NCBI RefSeq assembly: GCF_003719295.1
Contig: NZ_RFLW01000004.1
Coordinates: 62,001-126,000, forward strand
Length of the DNA: 64,000 nucleotides
Source: Haliea alexandrii
Lineage (GTDB): Bacteria > Pseudomonadota > Gammaproteobacteria > Pseudomonadales > Halieaceae
Direction: 5' to 3'
Position 1 is the first letter of the stretch, and each line of letters starts with the position of its first letter. A model generated the notes under the pieces. The model saw only the letters and a list, made by a program, of their open reading frames with translations. It was not told the origin of the DNA and did no database searches. The position numbers and the translations under genes were made by a program. Shown piece by piece: positions 51,481-60,445 of this stretch.

Positions 51481-54339
51481 CTACTGGATGGTGTAAACCC
51501 CAAGCCGGGCCTTCACCGCAGCTGCTGACGCCACCGGGGCACCATGGCCCTCCGGCACGCTGGCGGCCTTGCCCGGCGCCACCAGCAGTAAAGACCGCGG
51601 CTCCGCCATGAATACGCGCTGAAAGTACAGGCGCCAGTCCTCCAGTGTGATCGACTGCACCGCATCCGCAAGCTGCTGACGGCCGTCGAACGCAAACTCG
51701 CGCTTGGCGATAGACTGCCAATAAAACTCCGCACGCTCCCAGAGATTCTTCTCGGGGCGCAGGATCTCACCAACCAGCGACTCTCGATAACGCAGGAACT
51801 GCTGCTCATCCAGGCTACCCTCCACACTGCGTAGGTAGGCTTCCATCGAGGCCATAACTGCCGGCGCCGGGGTACTCGGGGACTGCACCAGCATCATGAG
51901 TCCGGGCACATCGAGCTGGGGCCAGGCGAAGGCGCTGACCACGTAGCCGAGCTGTTGTTCGGTGCGCAGTTGCTGATAGAAGCCGGTCTTGATGATGTGC
52001 GCGGTCAATGCGGTTGCGGCGCGATCACCCCATGCATTACTGGCGCCTTGCAGATACCACCCCACCACTGCGTCATCGTGGGGTACATCGACAACATATT
52101 TCAGGGCTTCACCTGAGGTCAGGCGTGTGACTTGCAGCGGTGGCAACGCGGGTGGCTCGCCCGCCGCCAGCAGCAGGCCCACGCGCTCCGCAACCGCCTC
52201 GACCTTGCCTGCCGTGTAATTGCCGTAAAGCAGGGTTTCCGCCGTCGCGCCGCCCCAGAACCCCTGCACCCAGGTATCCAAAGTGGCCAGATCCATGCCA
52301 AGCAAGGCATCAATCAGCGGTTGCTCGCCCCATTCACCGTGCAATAACGCCTCACGGGCATCGTCCATCACCTGGCTGCTGGGTCGCTTGGCCACCGCGT
52401 TGCGCAGGTTGCGCACCATATCAGCGCGGATGTTGTTGAACCGCTGCTCACTGAAGCTGGCGTCATCGATCGCTGCCAGCAAGCGGTCCAGCAGGCGCTG
52501 CTGCTTGTCGTCGTAACCGCTGATGCGCAGACTGATCCCCTGGGCATGCTTGTAGATGTCAAAGTCCAGGCCAGCCAGAAGCGCTGGATAGGTGAATTCG
52601 TTGACCGCGTCCTTCAACAAGGCGGTATACAACAGCGCCGCGGCGGCCTGCTGCGGTGTTGCGCCCACCTCGGATGAGCGGAAGTTGATATAGAGCGCCC
52701 CGCGCGGTACCCCGAATTCGGTGTCCTGCCCGAACCACACGGTCTGCCTTGCGCTCTCGAAAGCGCGTTGCGGCGCCTGCGCTACCGGCTCGTCAACCAC
52801 CAGGCTGACATCCTCTGCGATAAATTCGTTGGGCGCAGGCAGTGCCATCGCGATATCAGGCGCGGGCGCGGTCCAGCGCGCCAGCCGCTCGGCGCTAACC
52901 GGCTGTACACTGTAGGGCACTTCATAATAGGGGCTCTCCCGGTCCACGGTGGCGGAGGCATGGCTGAGGGTGACCAGTGCATTCTCCGGTACCAGCGCTG
53001 CCTGCAGCTCGCTGATCAGTTCAGGTGAGTACTCACTCATCACGCTGCCACCGCGCAGGATATCCACAGGCGCATAGTCATGCATGCTGCTGGCCAGGGC
53101 GCTGACATAGCTGACCGGATTGGCCTGCTCGCGAAAGCGGAACTGCAACTCCGCGAGGCGCGCTTGCTCTTCATACAACCACTGCTGTGGCCCGTTTTCA
53201 CGCAGCAGTTCCAGGTAGCTGAACAGAAGTTGCAGAACCCGGTCCTGCTGCGCAAGCCCCTCCTCGGTGAGGCCAATGCTGATGCTGAACAGAGCGCCGC
53301 CCCGCCAGCCCAGGCCAGAGCCCGCGGCGAGGGTTTCGGCAAGCCCTTCTGCCTTGAGCTGCGATAACAGGCTGCCCTTGCCCTCGTGCCCCACCAGGTT
53401 GCCCAGATAGGCCAGCGGGTTGCTGCGATATGCAGCCCGGTAATCCGCCACCGGGAATGAAACCTCCAGCTGGCGCAGGGTCGCCTGGGGCTGCACCTGC
53501 AGCAGCATCGGCAGGCTTTGGGGCGCAAACAGCGGGGCTGCAATCTCCGCGACTTCCGTATCGCGGTTGGGAACCGCACTGAACAACGGTGTGACAAGGG
53601 CCTGAAGCGCGTCCAGCGGCTCAGCGCCAAACACCACCAGGCGCATCTTGTTCGCCGAATAGTGTTGCTCGTAAAAACGCAGCAGATCTTCGCGAATCGG
53701 TTGTTCCGGTGTATCCGCCAGTGTTTGCAGGCTGCCGACCGTAAAGGCGCTGAAGGGGTGCGCCGGGTTCATGACATCCTGCAGCACATCCAGCCCGCGG
53801 CGTGAGTCACTGCGCAGGCCCATCTGGTATTCGGCCTCCACCGCATTCATCTCGCGCTCGACGTAGACGGCGTCAAACCGCGGGGCCACAAAGAACTGGG
53901 CAAACCGGTCCAGAGCACCCGGCAGGTACCCCGCCTGGATGTCGAAGAAGTAATTGGTGTGCTCAAAACTGGTGTAAGCATTGTGACTGCCGCCATGCTG
54001 GGCGATGAACTGCTGGTAATCACCCGCTTCCGGGAACTTGTCGGTACCCAGGAACAGCATGTGCTCGAGAAAATGTGCCAGGCCCTCGCGACCGGGTGGG
54101 TTGTCTCCACTGCCTACCAGCACATCCAGCGACGCGGCGGCCTTGGGCGCTTCCGGATCGGAAATGAGCAACACTTCGAGCTGGTTGGGCAGGGTGAGGT
54201 AACGGTACGCGTAGTCGTCATTGGGGCTCTTGACCGGCTGCGGCTGCCCAGCAGGCAGGCTGGCACAGGCGGCCAGCAACGCGAGCACAGAAAAGAGGGC
54301 CAGTGCGCTGCGCCACTGTCCAAACCGGAATGCTTGCAT
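51481..54339 (-). CDS. M16-family zinc peptidase, lipoprotein (pitrilysin/insulinase type)
   Basis: Protein of 952 residues with a lipoprotein signal (LLAAC, Cys25), then the inverted zinc motif HFLEH (His89, Glu92, His93) in GLAHFLEHMLFLG and the downstream glutamate in NAVEAEYQMG. Four M16 domains follow, the second half being the inactive partner, as in protease III and insulysin (which are also about 950 residues). It probably degrades small peptides in the periplasm while anchored to a membrane. Co-transcribed with the permease gene three bases upstream. Confidence 0.9.
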   Translation of the reverse strand: MQAFRFGQWRSALALFSVLALLAACASLPAGQPQPVKSPNDDYAYRYLTLPNQLEVLLISDPEAPKAAASLDVLVGSGDNPPGREGLAHFLEHMLFLGTDKFPEAGDYQQFIAQHGGSHNAYTSFEHTNYFFDIQAGYLPGALDRFAQFFVAPRFDAVYVEREMNAVEAEYQMGLRSDSRRGLDVLQDVMNPAHPFSAFTVGSLQTLADTPEQPIREDLLRFYEQHYSANKMRLVVFGAEPLDALQALVTPLFSAVPNRDTEVAEIAAPLFAPQSLPMLLQVQPQATLRQLEVSFPVADYRAAYRSNPLAYLGNLVGHEGKGSLLSQLKAEGLAETLAAGSGLGWRGGALFSISIGLTEEGLAQQDRVLQLLFSYLELLRENGPQQWLYEEQARLAELQFRFREQANPVSYVSALASSMHDYAPVDILRGGSVMSEYSPELISELQAALVPENALVTLSHASATVDRESPYYEVPYSVQPVSAERLARWTAPAPDIAMALPAPNEFIAEDVSLVVDEPVAQAPQRAFESARQTVWFGQDTEFGVPRGALYINFRSSEVGATPQQAAAALLYTALLKDAVNEFTYPALLAGLDFDIYKHAQGISLRISGYDDKQQRLLDRLLAAIDDASFSEQRFNNIRADMVRNLRNAVAKRPSSQVMDDAREALLHGEWGEQPLIDALLGMDLATLDTWVQGFWGGATAETLLYGNYTAGKVEAVAERVGLLLAAGEPPALPPLQVTRLTSGEALKYVVDVPHDDAVVGWYLQGASNAWGDRAATALTAHIIKTGFYQQLRTEQQLGYVVSAFAWPQLDVPGLMMLVQSPSTPAPAVMASMEAYLRSVEGSLDEQQFLRYRESLVGEILRPEKNLWERAEFYWQSIAKREFAFDGRQQLADAVQSITLEDWRLYFQRVFMAEPRSLLLVAPGKAASVPEGHGAPVASAAAVKARLGVYTIQ

Positions 54340-54342
54340 GAC

Positions 54343-55419
54343 TTACTCCAGACTGCGTTGATTATCACCCTGTGCGGGTGTTGGCCAGGCGTTGATCACC
54401 GCCTTGATCAGGGTTGCCAGGGGAATGGCAAAAAACACACCCCAGAGCCCCCAGATGCCACCGAAAAACAGCACCGCCAGGATGATGGCGACCGGGTGCA
54501 AATTGACTGCCTCGGAGAACAGCAAAGGCACCAGCACATTACCGTCCAGCCCCTGGATGATGAAATAGACCGCTATCAGCCAATAAAATTCATTGGTGAA
54601 GCCCCACTGGAAGAAACCCACCAGCAAGACGGGCAGTGTCACCAGGGCTGCCCCCAGATAGGGAATGATCACCGACAGGCCCACGCACAGGGCAAGCAGC
54701 GCGGCGTAGTTGAGGTTCAGGAACGTGAAGCTGACATAGCTGACCGAGCCCACGATGAGGATCTCCAGCACCTTGCCCCGCGCATAATTCGCCACCTGCG
54801 TGTCCATTTCCGACCAGATACGGCGCAACAGGGGCCGCTCCGTGGGCAGGAAGGTCGCCAGCCAGGCGAGAATCTGCCGCCGATCCTTGAGAAAGAAAAA
54901 CACCAGAATCGGAATCAGGATCATGTAGACCAACAGCGTGAGGATACTGGGAATGGTCGCGAGCGAACGGGTAACCACCTGCTGCCCCAGGCCGCCGAGC
55001 TCCGCCTGTGCCAGCGCGACCATCTGGTTGATCTGCTGCTGGCTGACCACATCCGGGTAGCGGCCGGGCAACAGAACGAGTAGCTCACGGCCCTGCTCGA
55101 GCATGCGCGGCATTTCCGCCGCCAGCGCCACCAGCTGGCGCCACACCAGCGGCAGCAGCCCCAGGGTAACGCCAAAGAAGATACCCACAAAGAGCGTGTA
55201 GGCAACGCTCACGCCGACCCAACCCGGCAGGCCGCGCCGCTCCAGCCGCCCCGCAAGGCCCTGCATGAGGTAGGCGAGGACGATTGAAGCCACCACCGGC
55301 GCCAGAATGTCGCCGATGGTGGCCAGCAAGACCACCGCCAGCAGCAACAGTACCAGCAACAGCACCGATTCTTCCTCGAAAAGGTAGCGCTTGTACCACT
55401 TGTTGAAGATATCCAGCAT
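54343..55419 (-). CDS. AI-2E family (PerM-like) transporter
   Basis: Integral membrane protein of 358 residues with about eight hydrophobic helices: an N-terminal pair (about 18-55), one near 75, and a C-terminal bundle with SYVSFTFLNLNYAALLALCVGL, then PYLGAALVTLP and GNVLVPLLFSEAVNLHPVAI, the AI-2E family signature. Members export signalling molecules or ions; the substrate here is unknown. It lies 18 bases after the TusA-like gene and three bases before the M16 peptidase gene. Confidence 0.88.
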   Translation of the reverse strand: MLDIFNKWYKRYLFEEESVLLLVLLLLAVVLLATIGDILAPVVASIVLAYLMQGLAGRLERRGLPGWVGVSVAYTLFVGIFFGVTLGLLPLVWRQLVALAAEMPRMLEQGRELLVLLPGRYPDVVSQQQINQMVALAQAELGGLGQQVVTRSLATIPSILTLLVYMILIPILVFFFLKDRRQILAWLATFLPTERPLLRRIWSEMDTQVANYARGKVLEILIVGSVSYVSFTFLNLNYAALLALCVGLSVIIPYLGAALVTLPVLLVGFFQWGFTNEFYWLIAVYFIIQGLDGNVLVPLLFSEAVNLHPVAIILAVLFFGGIWGLWGVFFAIPLATLIKAVINAWPTPAQGDNQRSLE

Positions 55420-55437
55420 GCAGCAGTTTCCCGTCGC

Positions 55438-55677
55438 CTAACGCTTTTTCAGAAGATAGGCGTAAACGCCATCACATTCGTCAGCTTCCAATAACAGGTG
55501 ACCGGATTGCTCGGCAAACACGCGAAAGTCTCGCTGGGAACCCCGGTCGGTGGCCAGCACACGTAAACAGGCGCCGGATGGCAAGCCGTTCAGGGCCCTT
55601 TTTGCCAGCAAAAGGGGCATGGGGCAATCCAGGCCCTGTGCGTCAACCTCCTCCGCTGCTTCGTCTACCGCCCGCAT
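55438..55677 (-). CDS. TusA/SirA-like sulfur carrier protein
   Basis: Protein of 79 residues with the TusA signature LDCPMPLLLAKRAL, whose Cys18 is the sulfur-carrying residue in the family. The beta-alpha-beta fold is short and complete. Members relay persulfide sulfur to tRNA thiolation or molybdenum cofactor synthesis. Its neighbours give no hint to the acceptor. It is divergent from bepA across a 194-base gap. Confidence 0.87.
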   Translation of the reverse strand: MRAVDEAAEEVDAQGLDCPMPLLLAKRALNGLPSGACLRVLATDRGSQRDFRVFAEQSGHLLLEADECDGVYAYLLKKR

Positions 55678-55710
55678 CGCTCAACCACCTCGCCAATTCG
55701 CCGCGCAGTA

Positions 55711-55727
55711 TATCGGTTCATCCGATA
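55711..55727. promoter_or_regulatory. Small palindrome in the tusA-like/bepA divergent gap
   Basis: TATCGG-TTCAT-CCGATA is a perfect 6-5-6 inverted repeat 33 bases before the TusA-like start. A TACAAT -10-like element for bepA is at 55810-55815. The palindrome could be an operator or chance. Confidence 0.3.
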
Positions 55728-55871
55728 CACCCCAACAGCGCTGAACTTTTCCAGCAAACCGTCATCACAAGGACTGCGACCGTGCTGGGCCGCTCGCGCG
55801 CCCTTAACGTACAATACAGTGATTGCCGTCGACCCGCGCGGCCTGGATCAAACGTGGTATGTGTTGAGCGT

Positions 55872-57332
55872 ATGCTGCTCCGATTTTTCAGACCCAAGTA
55901 CCTGAGCGCTGCGCTGCTGGTGGCGCTGCTACCGATGGCGCACGTTCAGGCTGTGGAGGGGCTCAAGCTACCGAATCTGGGCGAGTCCAGCACCAGCCTG
56001 TTTTCCGCGGAGTACGAATACCAACTCGGTAGAACCTGGCTGAAGATCTTTCGCAGTCAGGCGTCCACCATGGACGACCCTCTGCTCTTCGATTACCTGG
56101 AGGACCTGATTTACCGTCTGGTGATACACAGCCAGCTGGAGGATCGACGCATTGACCTCGTGCTGGTCGACAACCCCACCATCAACGCCTTTGCGGTACC
56201 GGGCGGCGTCATCGGCGTGCACAACGGCCTGCTGATGTACGCCCAGACAGAAGACGAACTGGCCTCGGTACTGGCCCACGAAATTGCCCACCTGAGCCAG
56301 CGCCACTTTTCACGGCGGGTTGAATTTCAGCGCAACCAGCAACCCCTGAACCTGGCCGCCATGCTGGCGGGTTTCGTACTGCTCGCCACAGCCGGCGGTG
56401 ACGCCGGGATGGCCGCGCTATCGGCAGCACAGGCAGCGGCGCAGGACTCCGCACTGCGTTATAGCCGCAGCAACGAAGCGGAAGCGGATCGCGTGGGCAT
56501 GCAGACGCTGGTGGCCGCTGGGCTGGACCCCCATGCAACCCCCGCGATGTTCGAGCGCATGCTGCAGGCATCGCGTTACACCAGCGGCAACCGCATACCG
56601 GAATTCCTGCGCACTCACCCGTTGTCGGAAAACCGCATTGCCGATACGCGCAACCGGGCGCGGCAATACACCAGCCCGGTCCGGGAAGACGATCTGCAGT
56701 ACCAGTTGATGCGGGCCAGGGTGACCAACCACCTCGCCGCGACGCCAGAAGCCGCCATTCAGCAGTTCCGCGGCGAGCTGGACGGCAATACACGATCACG
56801 CGAGGCATCTACCTACGGTCTGGTGTTGGCGCTCACGGATGCCGGTCGGGTCGATCAGGCCGCGCTTGAGCTGGACAGCATCTGGTCTGGCGATGCCGAC
56901 CGTCTCGAGTACAAACTCGCCAATGCGGAAATACTGATGACGCGCGGGGAGCCTGGCAAGGCAGCGGCGCTGTTGGAGCGCGAGCTGAAGCTATCACCCG
57001 GTAGTCACCCGCTGGCCATGGCCTATGCCCGTGCGTTGATGCGCGACAGGAAACCGCACATTTCGGAAGCCGTGCTGCTGGAGCAGAGCAAGGTGCGCCC
57101 GGAGGACCCGGCGCTATGGTACCTGCTGGCTGAGGTGCAGGGACTGTCCGGAAACATCGTCGGCCTGCACCAGTCGCGCGCCGAGTACTTCATTCTCAAT
57201 GGTAATCTGGGCGAAGCGGAAAAACAGTTGAGCTATGCCCTGAAACTGGTCGGATCGAACCACGTGGCCGCGGCGAGAATCAACGAGCGCCTGGTTGACA
57301 TCGACACCCTGCGCGAGCGCATGGACATCTGA
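55872..57332 (+). CDS. bepA: Periplasmic M48 metalloprotease BepA
   Basis: Start at the ATG at 55872 (MLLRFFRPKYL), giving 486 residues with a signal peptide cleaved near HVQA; the open frame to 55578 upstream crosses the TusA-like gene. The zinc site is His136-Glu137-x-x-His140 in LAHEIAHLSQRHF with a downstream Glu in NEAEADRVGM, and four or more TPR repeats fill the C-terminal half. BepA (YfgC) helps assemble or degrade the outer-membrane protein LptD and BAM clients. It abuts nadA tail to tail with no base between. Confidence 0.92.
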   Translation: MLLRFFRPKYLSAALLVALLPMAHVQAVEGLKLPNLGESSTSLFSAEYEYQLGRTWLKIFRSQASTMDDPLLFDYLEDLIYRLVIHSQLEDRRIDLVLVDNPTINAFAVPGGVIGVHNGLLMYAQTEDELASVLAHEIAHLSQRHFSRRVEFQRNQQPLNLAAMLAGFVLLATAGGDAGMAALSAAQAAAQDSALRYSRSNEAEADRVGMQTLVAAGLDPHATPAMFERMLQASRYTSGNRIPEFLRTHPLSENRIADTRNRARQYTSPVREDDLQYQLMRARVTNHLAATPEAAIQQFRGELDGNTRSREASTYGLVLALTDAGRVDQAALELDSIWSGDADRLEYKLANAEILMTRGEPGKAAALLERELKLSPGSHPLAMAYARALMRDRKPHISEAVLLEQSKVRPEDPALWYLLAEVQGLSGNIVGLHQSRAEYFILNGNLGEAEKQLSYALKLVGSNHVAAARINERLVDIDTLRERMDI

Positions 57333-58406
57333 TCAGGCGTTGCCGATGACGCCCTTGTTGAGATTGGCAGCAAAATCCAACATACGCCGCAGCGGCACCA
57401 TCGCCTGCCGGCCAACCGCCGGGTCAACAAACACTTCATTGTCGTCGCGCTCGAACACCTGGTCCAGCGCCTGCAACTCGTTCATCGCCATCCACGGACA
57501 GTTGGCGCAGCTGCGGCACGTTGCGCCATTGCCGGCAGTGGGCGCGATGATGAACTCCTTGCCCGGAGCCTGCTGCTGCAGTTTGTAGAAAATGCCCTGA
57601 TCCGTCGCCACAATGAAGCGTGGATTGGGGAGCTCCTGTGCCGCGCGGATAATCTGCGTTGTGGAGCCCACGCGGTCGGCCAACTCCAGTACCGCTGCCG
57701 GCGACTCCGGGTGCACCAGCACCGCGGCATCCGGGTAAACACGCTTGAGATCCGCTATGCCACGGGCCTTGAATTCCTCATGCACAATACAGGCGCCATC
57801 CCACATGAGAATGTCGGCCCCCGTCTGGCTGCGCACATAGTCGCCCAGGTGACGGTCCGGGGCCCAGATGATTTTCTTGCCCTGTGCAGCGAGGTGCTCG
57901 GCAACATCCAGCGCAATGCTCGACGTCACCACCCAATCCGCGCGCGCCTTTACGGCGGCAGATGTATTGGCATATACCACGACTTCGCGGTCCGGATGCG
58001 CATCACAGAACGCGGAGAATTCCTCAATCGGGCAGCCCAGATCCAGAGAGCAGGTCGCCTCGAGGGTGGGCATGAGCACACGCTTGTCCGGGGTGAGAAT
58101 CTTCGCCGTTTCCCCCATGAATCTTACACCCGCGACAATAAGCGTGGTGGCCGGGTGATCGTGACCGAAGCGCGCCATTTCGAGGGAGTCTGATACACAG
58201 CCCCCGGTAGCCTCGGCAAGCGCCTGGATCGCGGGCGCCGTATAATAATGCGCAACGATGACCGCGTTCTCCGCCTGCAAGCGTCGGCCAATGCGGTCAC
58301 ACAGCTCGCGCTCACGCGCAGGACTCATCTCACTGCGCTCAGCGTTGTCCAGGTGGACCTGAACCTGTTTGCGAATAGATTCCAGCTTGTCGGAAGCAAT
58401 GCTCAT
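57333..58406 (-). CDS. nadA: Quinolinate synthase NadA
   Basis: Start at the ATG at 58406, giving 357 residues, the usual length; the longer frame to 58481 adds 25 unlikely residues. Motifs: [37 protein letters not shown] (Cys119, cluster ligand), GACIVHEEF (second ligand) and [10 protein letters not shown] (third), which together hold the 4Fe-4S cluster. It makes quinolinate from iminoaspartate and dihydroxyacetone phosphate for NAD synthesis. Stops of nadA and bepA are adjacent. Confidence 0.96.
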   Translation of the reverse strand: MSIASDKLESIRKQVQVHLDNAERSEMSPARERELCDRIGRRLQAENAVIVAHYYTAPAIQALAEATGGCVSDSLEMARFGHDHPATTLIVAGVRFMGETAKILTPDKRVLMPTLEATCSLDLGCPIEEFSAFCDAHPDREVVVYANTSAAVKARADWVVTSSIALDVAEHLAAQGKKIIWAPDRHLGDYVRSQTGADILMWDGACIVHEEFKARGIADLKRVYPDAAVLVHPESPAAVLELADRVGSTTQIIRAAQELPNPRFIVATDQGIFYKLQQQAPGKEFIIAPTAGNGATCRSCANCPWMAMNELQALDQVFERDDNEVFVDPAVGRQAMVPLRRMLDFAANLNKGVIGNA

Positions 58407-58657
58407 GCTCGGCCTGTCGTGCGCAAGGGCGGGCGATTCTAGCACAATTTGCGCCTGTGTCGCCGAGCCCCAGACAGCCAACCTCGTCGCTCATGCGTGG
58501 AAAATACCGTGAAAGCGCCGGCATTTGGGAAAAATTACTAGAATTTCTCTCACATACTACGTATAACCTCATGTTATATATAGAATAACGAGCAACATTA
58601 ACGTGCTGTTGAGGGCCCCGGGCTCTCTCACAGTGCACAGTAAAGCGCGGGGAACCT
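58407..58657. promoter_or_regulatory. AT-rich divergent gap between nadA and a GGDEF-EAL gene
   Basis: 251 bases without a gene. The middle (about 58525-58600) is notably AT-rich for this genome and holds a TATATAG stretch near 58575 that could serve as a -10. A GC-rich imperfect inverted repeat (GAGGGCCC with GGGCTCTC) sits near 58610-58627 in the leader of the plus-strand gene. No open frame is convincing. Confidence 0.35.
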
Positions 58658-60367
58658 GTGGATCTGCGAACGATTCTGGCGATTTCGGCCAATAAAACAG
58701 ATCATCTGATCCTGGCGGATTGCCTGGATCGTGCCGAGCCCCGGCGCTTCAGGCTCAACAGCAACACCGCTCTCGAACGCCCACTCGACACGCTGATGGA
58801 CCCGGCGATCGATGCCGTTATCCTGGCCGCCGGGCCGGAAACCGATTACCTGCTGCGCCTGGCGCAGAAACACGTGCCATCGCTGCCCATCATCCTCCTG
58901 CGTGACAACATACCCGACAGCGAGCAACTGCGACAGTTGCGCGATAGTGGCGCGCAGGACTACCTCGTTCGCGGGCAACTGCAGGATCCGATGTTGCACC
59001 GCCTGCTCGACTACAGCATCGAACTGAAGCAGGCACGCACCACCATCAGCGAACTGTCCAGCCGCGACGCACTGACCGGAACACTGAACCGCGCGGGCTT
59101 TCGCGCGCACCTCGAACGTGCCATGCAGCGTTCGCAGCGCTACCGCTTCAAAACCGCCCTGCTTTATCTCAACGTCGACCAGTTCACCAACATCAACGAC
59201 CACTACGGTGAACAGAACGGTGATGCCGTGATCCAGGCACTCAGCCAGCGCATGCTGAGCAAATTGCGCAGCAGTGACAGCATTGCGCGGCTGGGGGGCG
59301 ACGAGTTTGCGGTTGTACTGGAAGACGTGGGTGCGCCCGCTGACATGGCCCGTATCGCCGACAAGATGCTGCAGGCGATTGCGGCCCCGTACTATCTGGA
59401 AGGCCAACACGTCGCCATCGACGCCAGCATCGGGGGCGCACTTTTCGCGGACGACGCTGCCAACATGAGTGAACTGATGGATCACGCGCGCAGCGCCATG
59501 CTGCAGGCCAAGGCTATCCCCGGCTGCCGCTTCGTGGCCTACAGCGACCATCTGCAGTTTGATATGCAGGGCAGCAGCACACTGGCAGCCGAACTGCGGG
59601 TTGCGGCCCGACACAACCAATTCGAACTGCACTATCAGCCCCGGATGGATCTCGAGCGCGGACGTCTCGCCGGGCTGGAAGCGCTACTGCGCTGGAACCA
59701 CCCCCAGCGCGGCCTTATTTGCCCGGGCGAGTTTATCGCCGAGTGCGAAGACATGGGCCTGATGAAAACCATTGGTTATCAGGTCATTCAGCATGCTTGC
59801 TGTGCGCTCAACTGGCTGGGCGACCAGCGCATGGATGACGTGGTAGTGGCGGTCAACATTTCCTTCTCGCAGATTCAGGACGACCGTTTCATCGCTGCGG
59901 TCAAAGATACCTTGCAGCGCACAGGCGCAAACCCCGCGCGCCTGGAATTCGAACTCACAGAAACCACCATTCTCAAGGACCCGGCCGCCATCAAGGCGAG
60001 CATGCACGAACTGATGCAGCTGGGCATCCGCTTTTCCCTGGATGACTTTGGCACCGGCTTCTCGCAGCTTACGCACCTCACTGAGCTGCCTATTTCAGCC
60101 ATCAAAGTGGATGCGGCGTTCGTGCGCGACCTGCCGCACAATGTGCAACAGGCGGCAGTTTGTAGCCTCATCATCGAAATGGCGCGCCGGTTGGACATCG
60201 AGGTAATCGCCGAGGGCGTTGAGAATCACGAACAGGTCACTTTCCTGCGCAGCCAAAATTGCGAGCAGGTTCAGGGTTTCTACTACAGCAAGGCCATTCC
60301 ACTACAGCAGCTGCCGCGCTTCGTGCAGGAACAGCGTTTCAAACAGCGGGAGCGCATCTCATCCTGA
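58658..60367 (+). CDS. GGDEF-EAL c-di-GMP enzyme with divergent receiver-like N-terminus
   Basis: Start is a GTG at 58658; 569 residues. The first 125 residues resemble a receiver fold without the usual phospho-acceptor. The GGDEF domain has an intact GGDEF (213-217) preceded by RSSD, an RxxD inhibition site at the correct five-residue distance. The EAL domain has EAL at 341-343, LTET, DDFGTGFS, AEGVEN and QGFYYSKAI. Both catalytic signatures look complete, so it may make or break c-di-GMP, or one half may be regulatory. It is followed by a second GGDEF-EAL gene. Confidence 0.9.
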   Translation: MDLRTILAISANKTDHLILADCLDRAEPRRFRLNSNTALERPLDTLMDPAIDAVILAAGPETDYLLRLAQKHVPSLPIILLRDNIPDSEQLRQLRDSGAQDYLVRGQLQDPMLHRLLDYSIELKQARTTISELSSRDALTGTLNRAGFRAHLERAMQRSQRYRFKTALLYLNVDQFTNINDHYGEQNGDAVIQALSQRMLSKLRSSDSIARLGGDEFAVVLEDVGAPADMARIADKMLQAIAAPYYLEGQHVAIDASIGGALFADDAANMSELMDHARSAMLQAKAIPGCRFVAYSDHLQFDMQGSSTLAAELRVAARHNQFELHYQPRMDLERGRLAGLEALLRWNHPQRGLICPGEFIAECEDMGLMKTIGYQVIQHACCALNWLGDQRMDDVVVAVNISFSQIQDDRFIAAVKDTLQRTGANPARLEFELTETTILKDPAAIKASMHELMQLGIRFSLDDFGTGFSQLTHLTELPISAIKVDAAFVRDLPHNVQQAAVCSLIIEMARRLDIEVIAEGVENHEQVTFLRSQNCEQVQGFYYSKAIPLQQLPRFVQEQRFKQRERISS

Positions 60368-60445
60368 CATTTTGTAACACACCCCACGATAGGCAGAACT
60401 TCTGGGCTGCCTGCGTGAAAGAGACCTATGCGGTAACGACATGGG

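Noticed and set aside
55578-55871. N-terminal extension of BepA
   Set aside because: It overlaps the TusA-like gene and would bury the signal peptide that starts at 55872.
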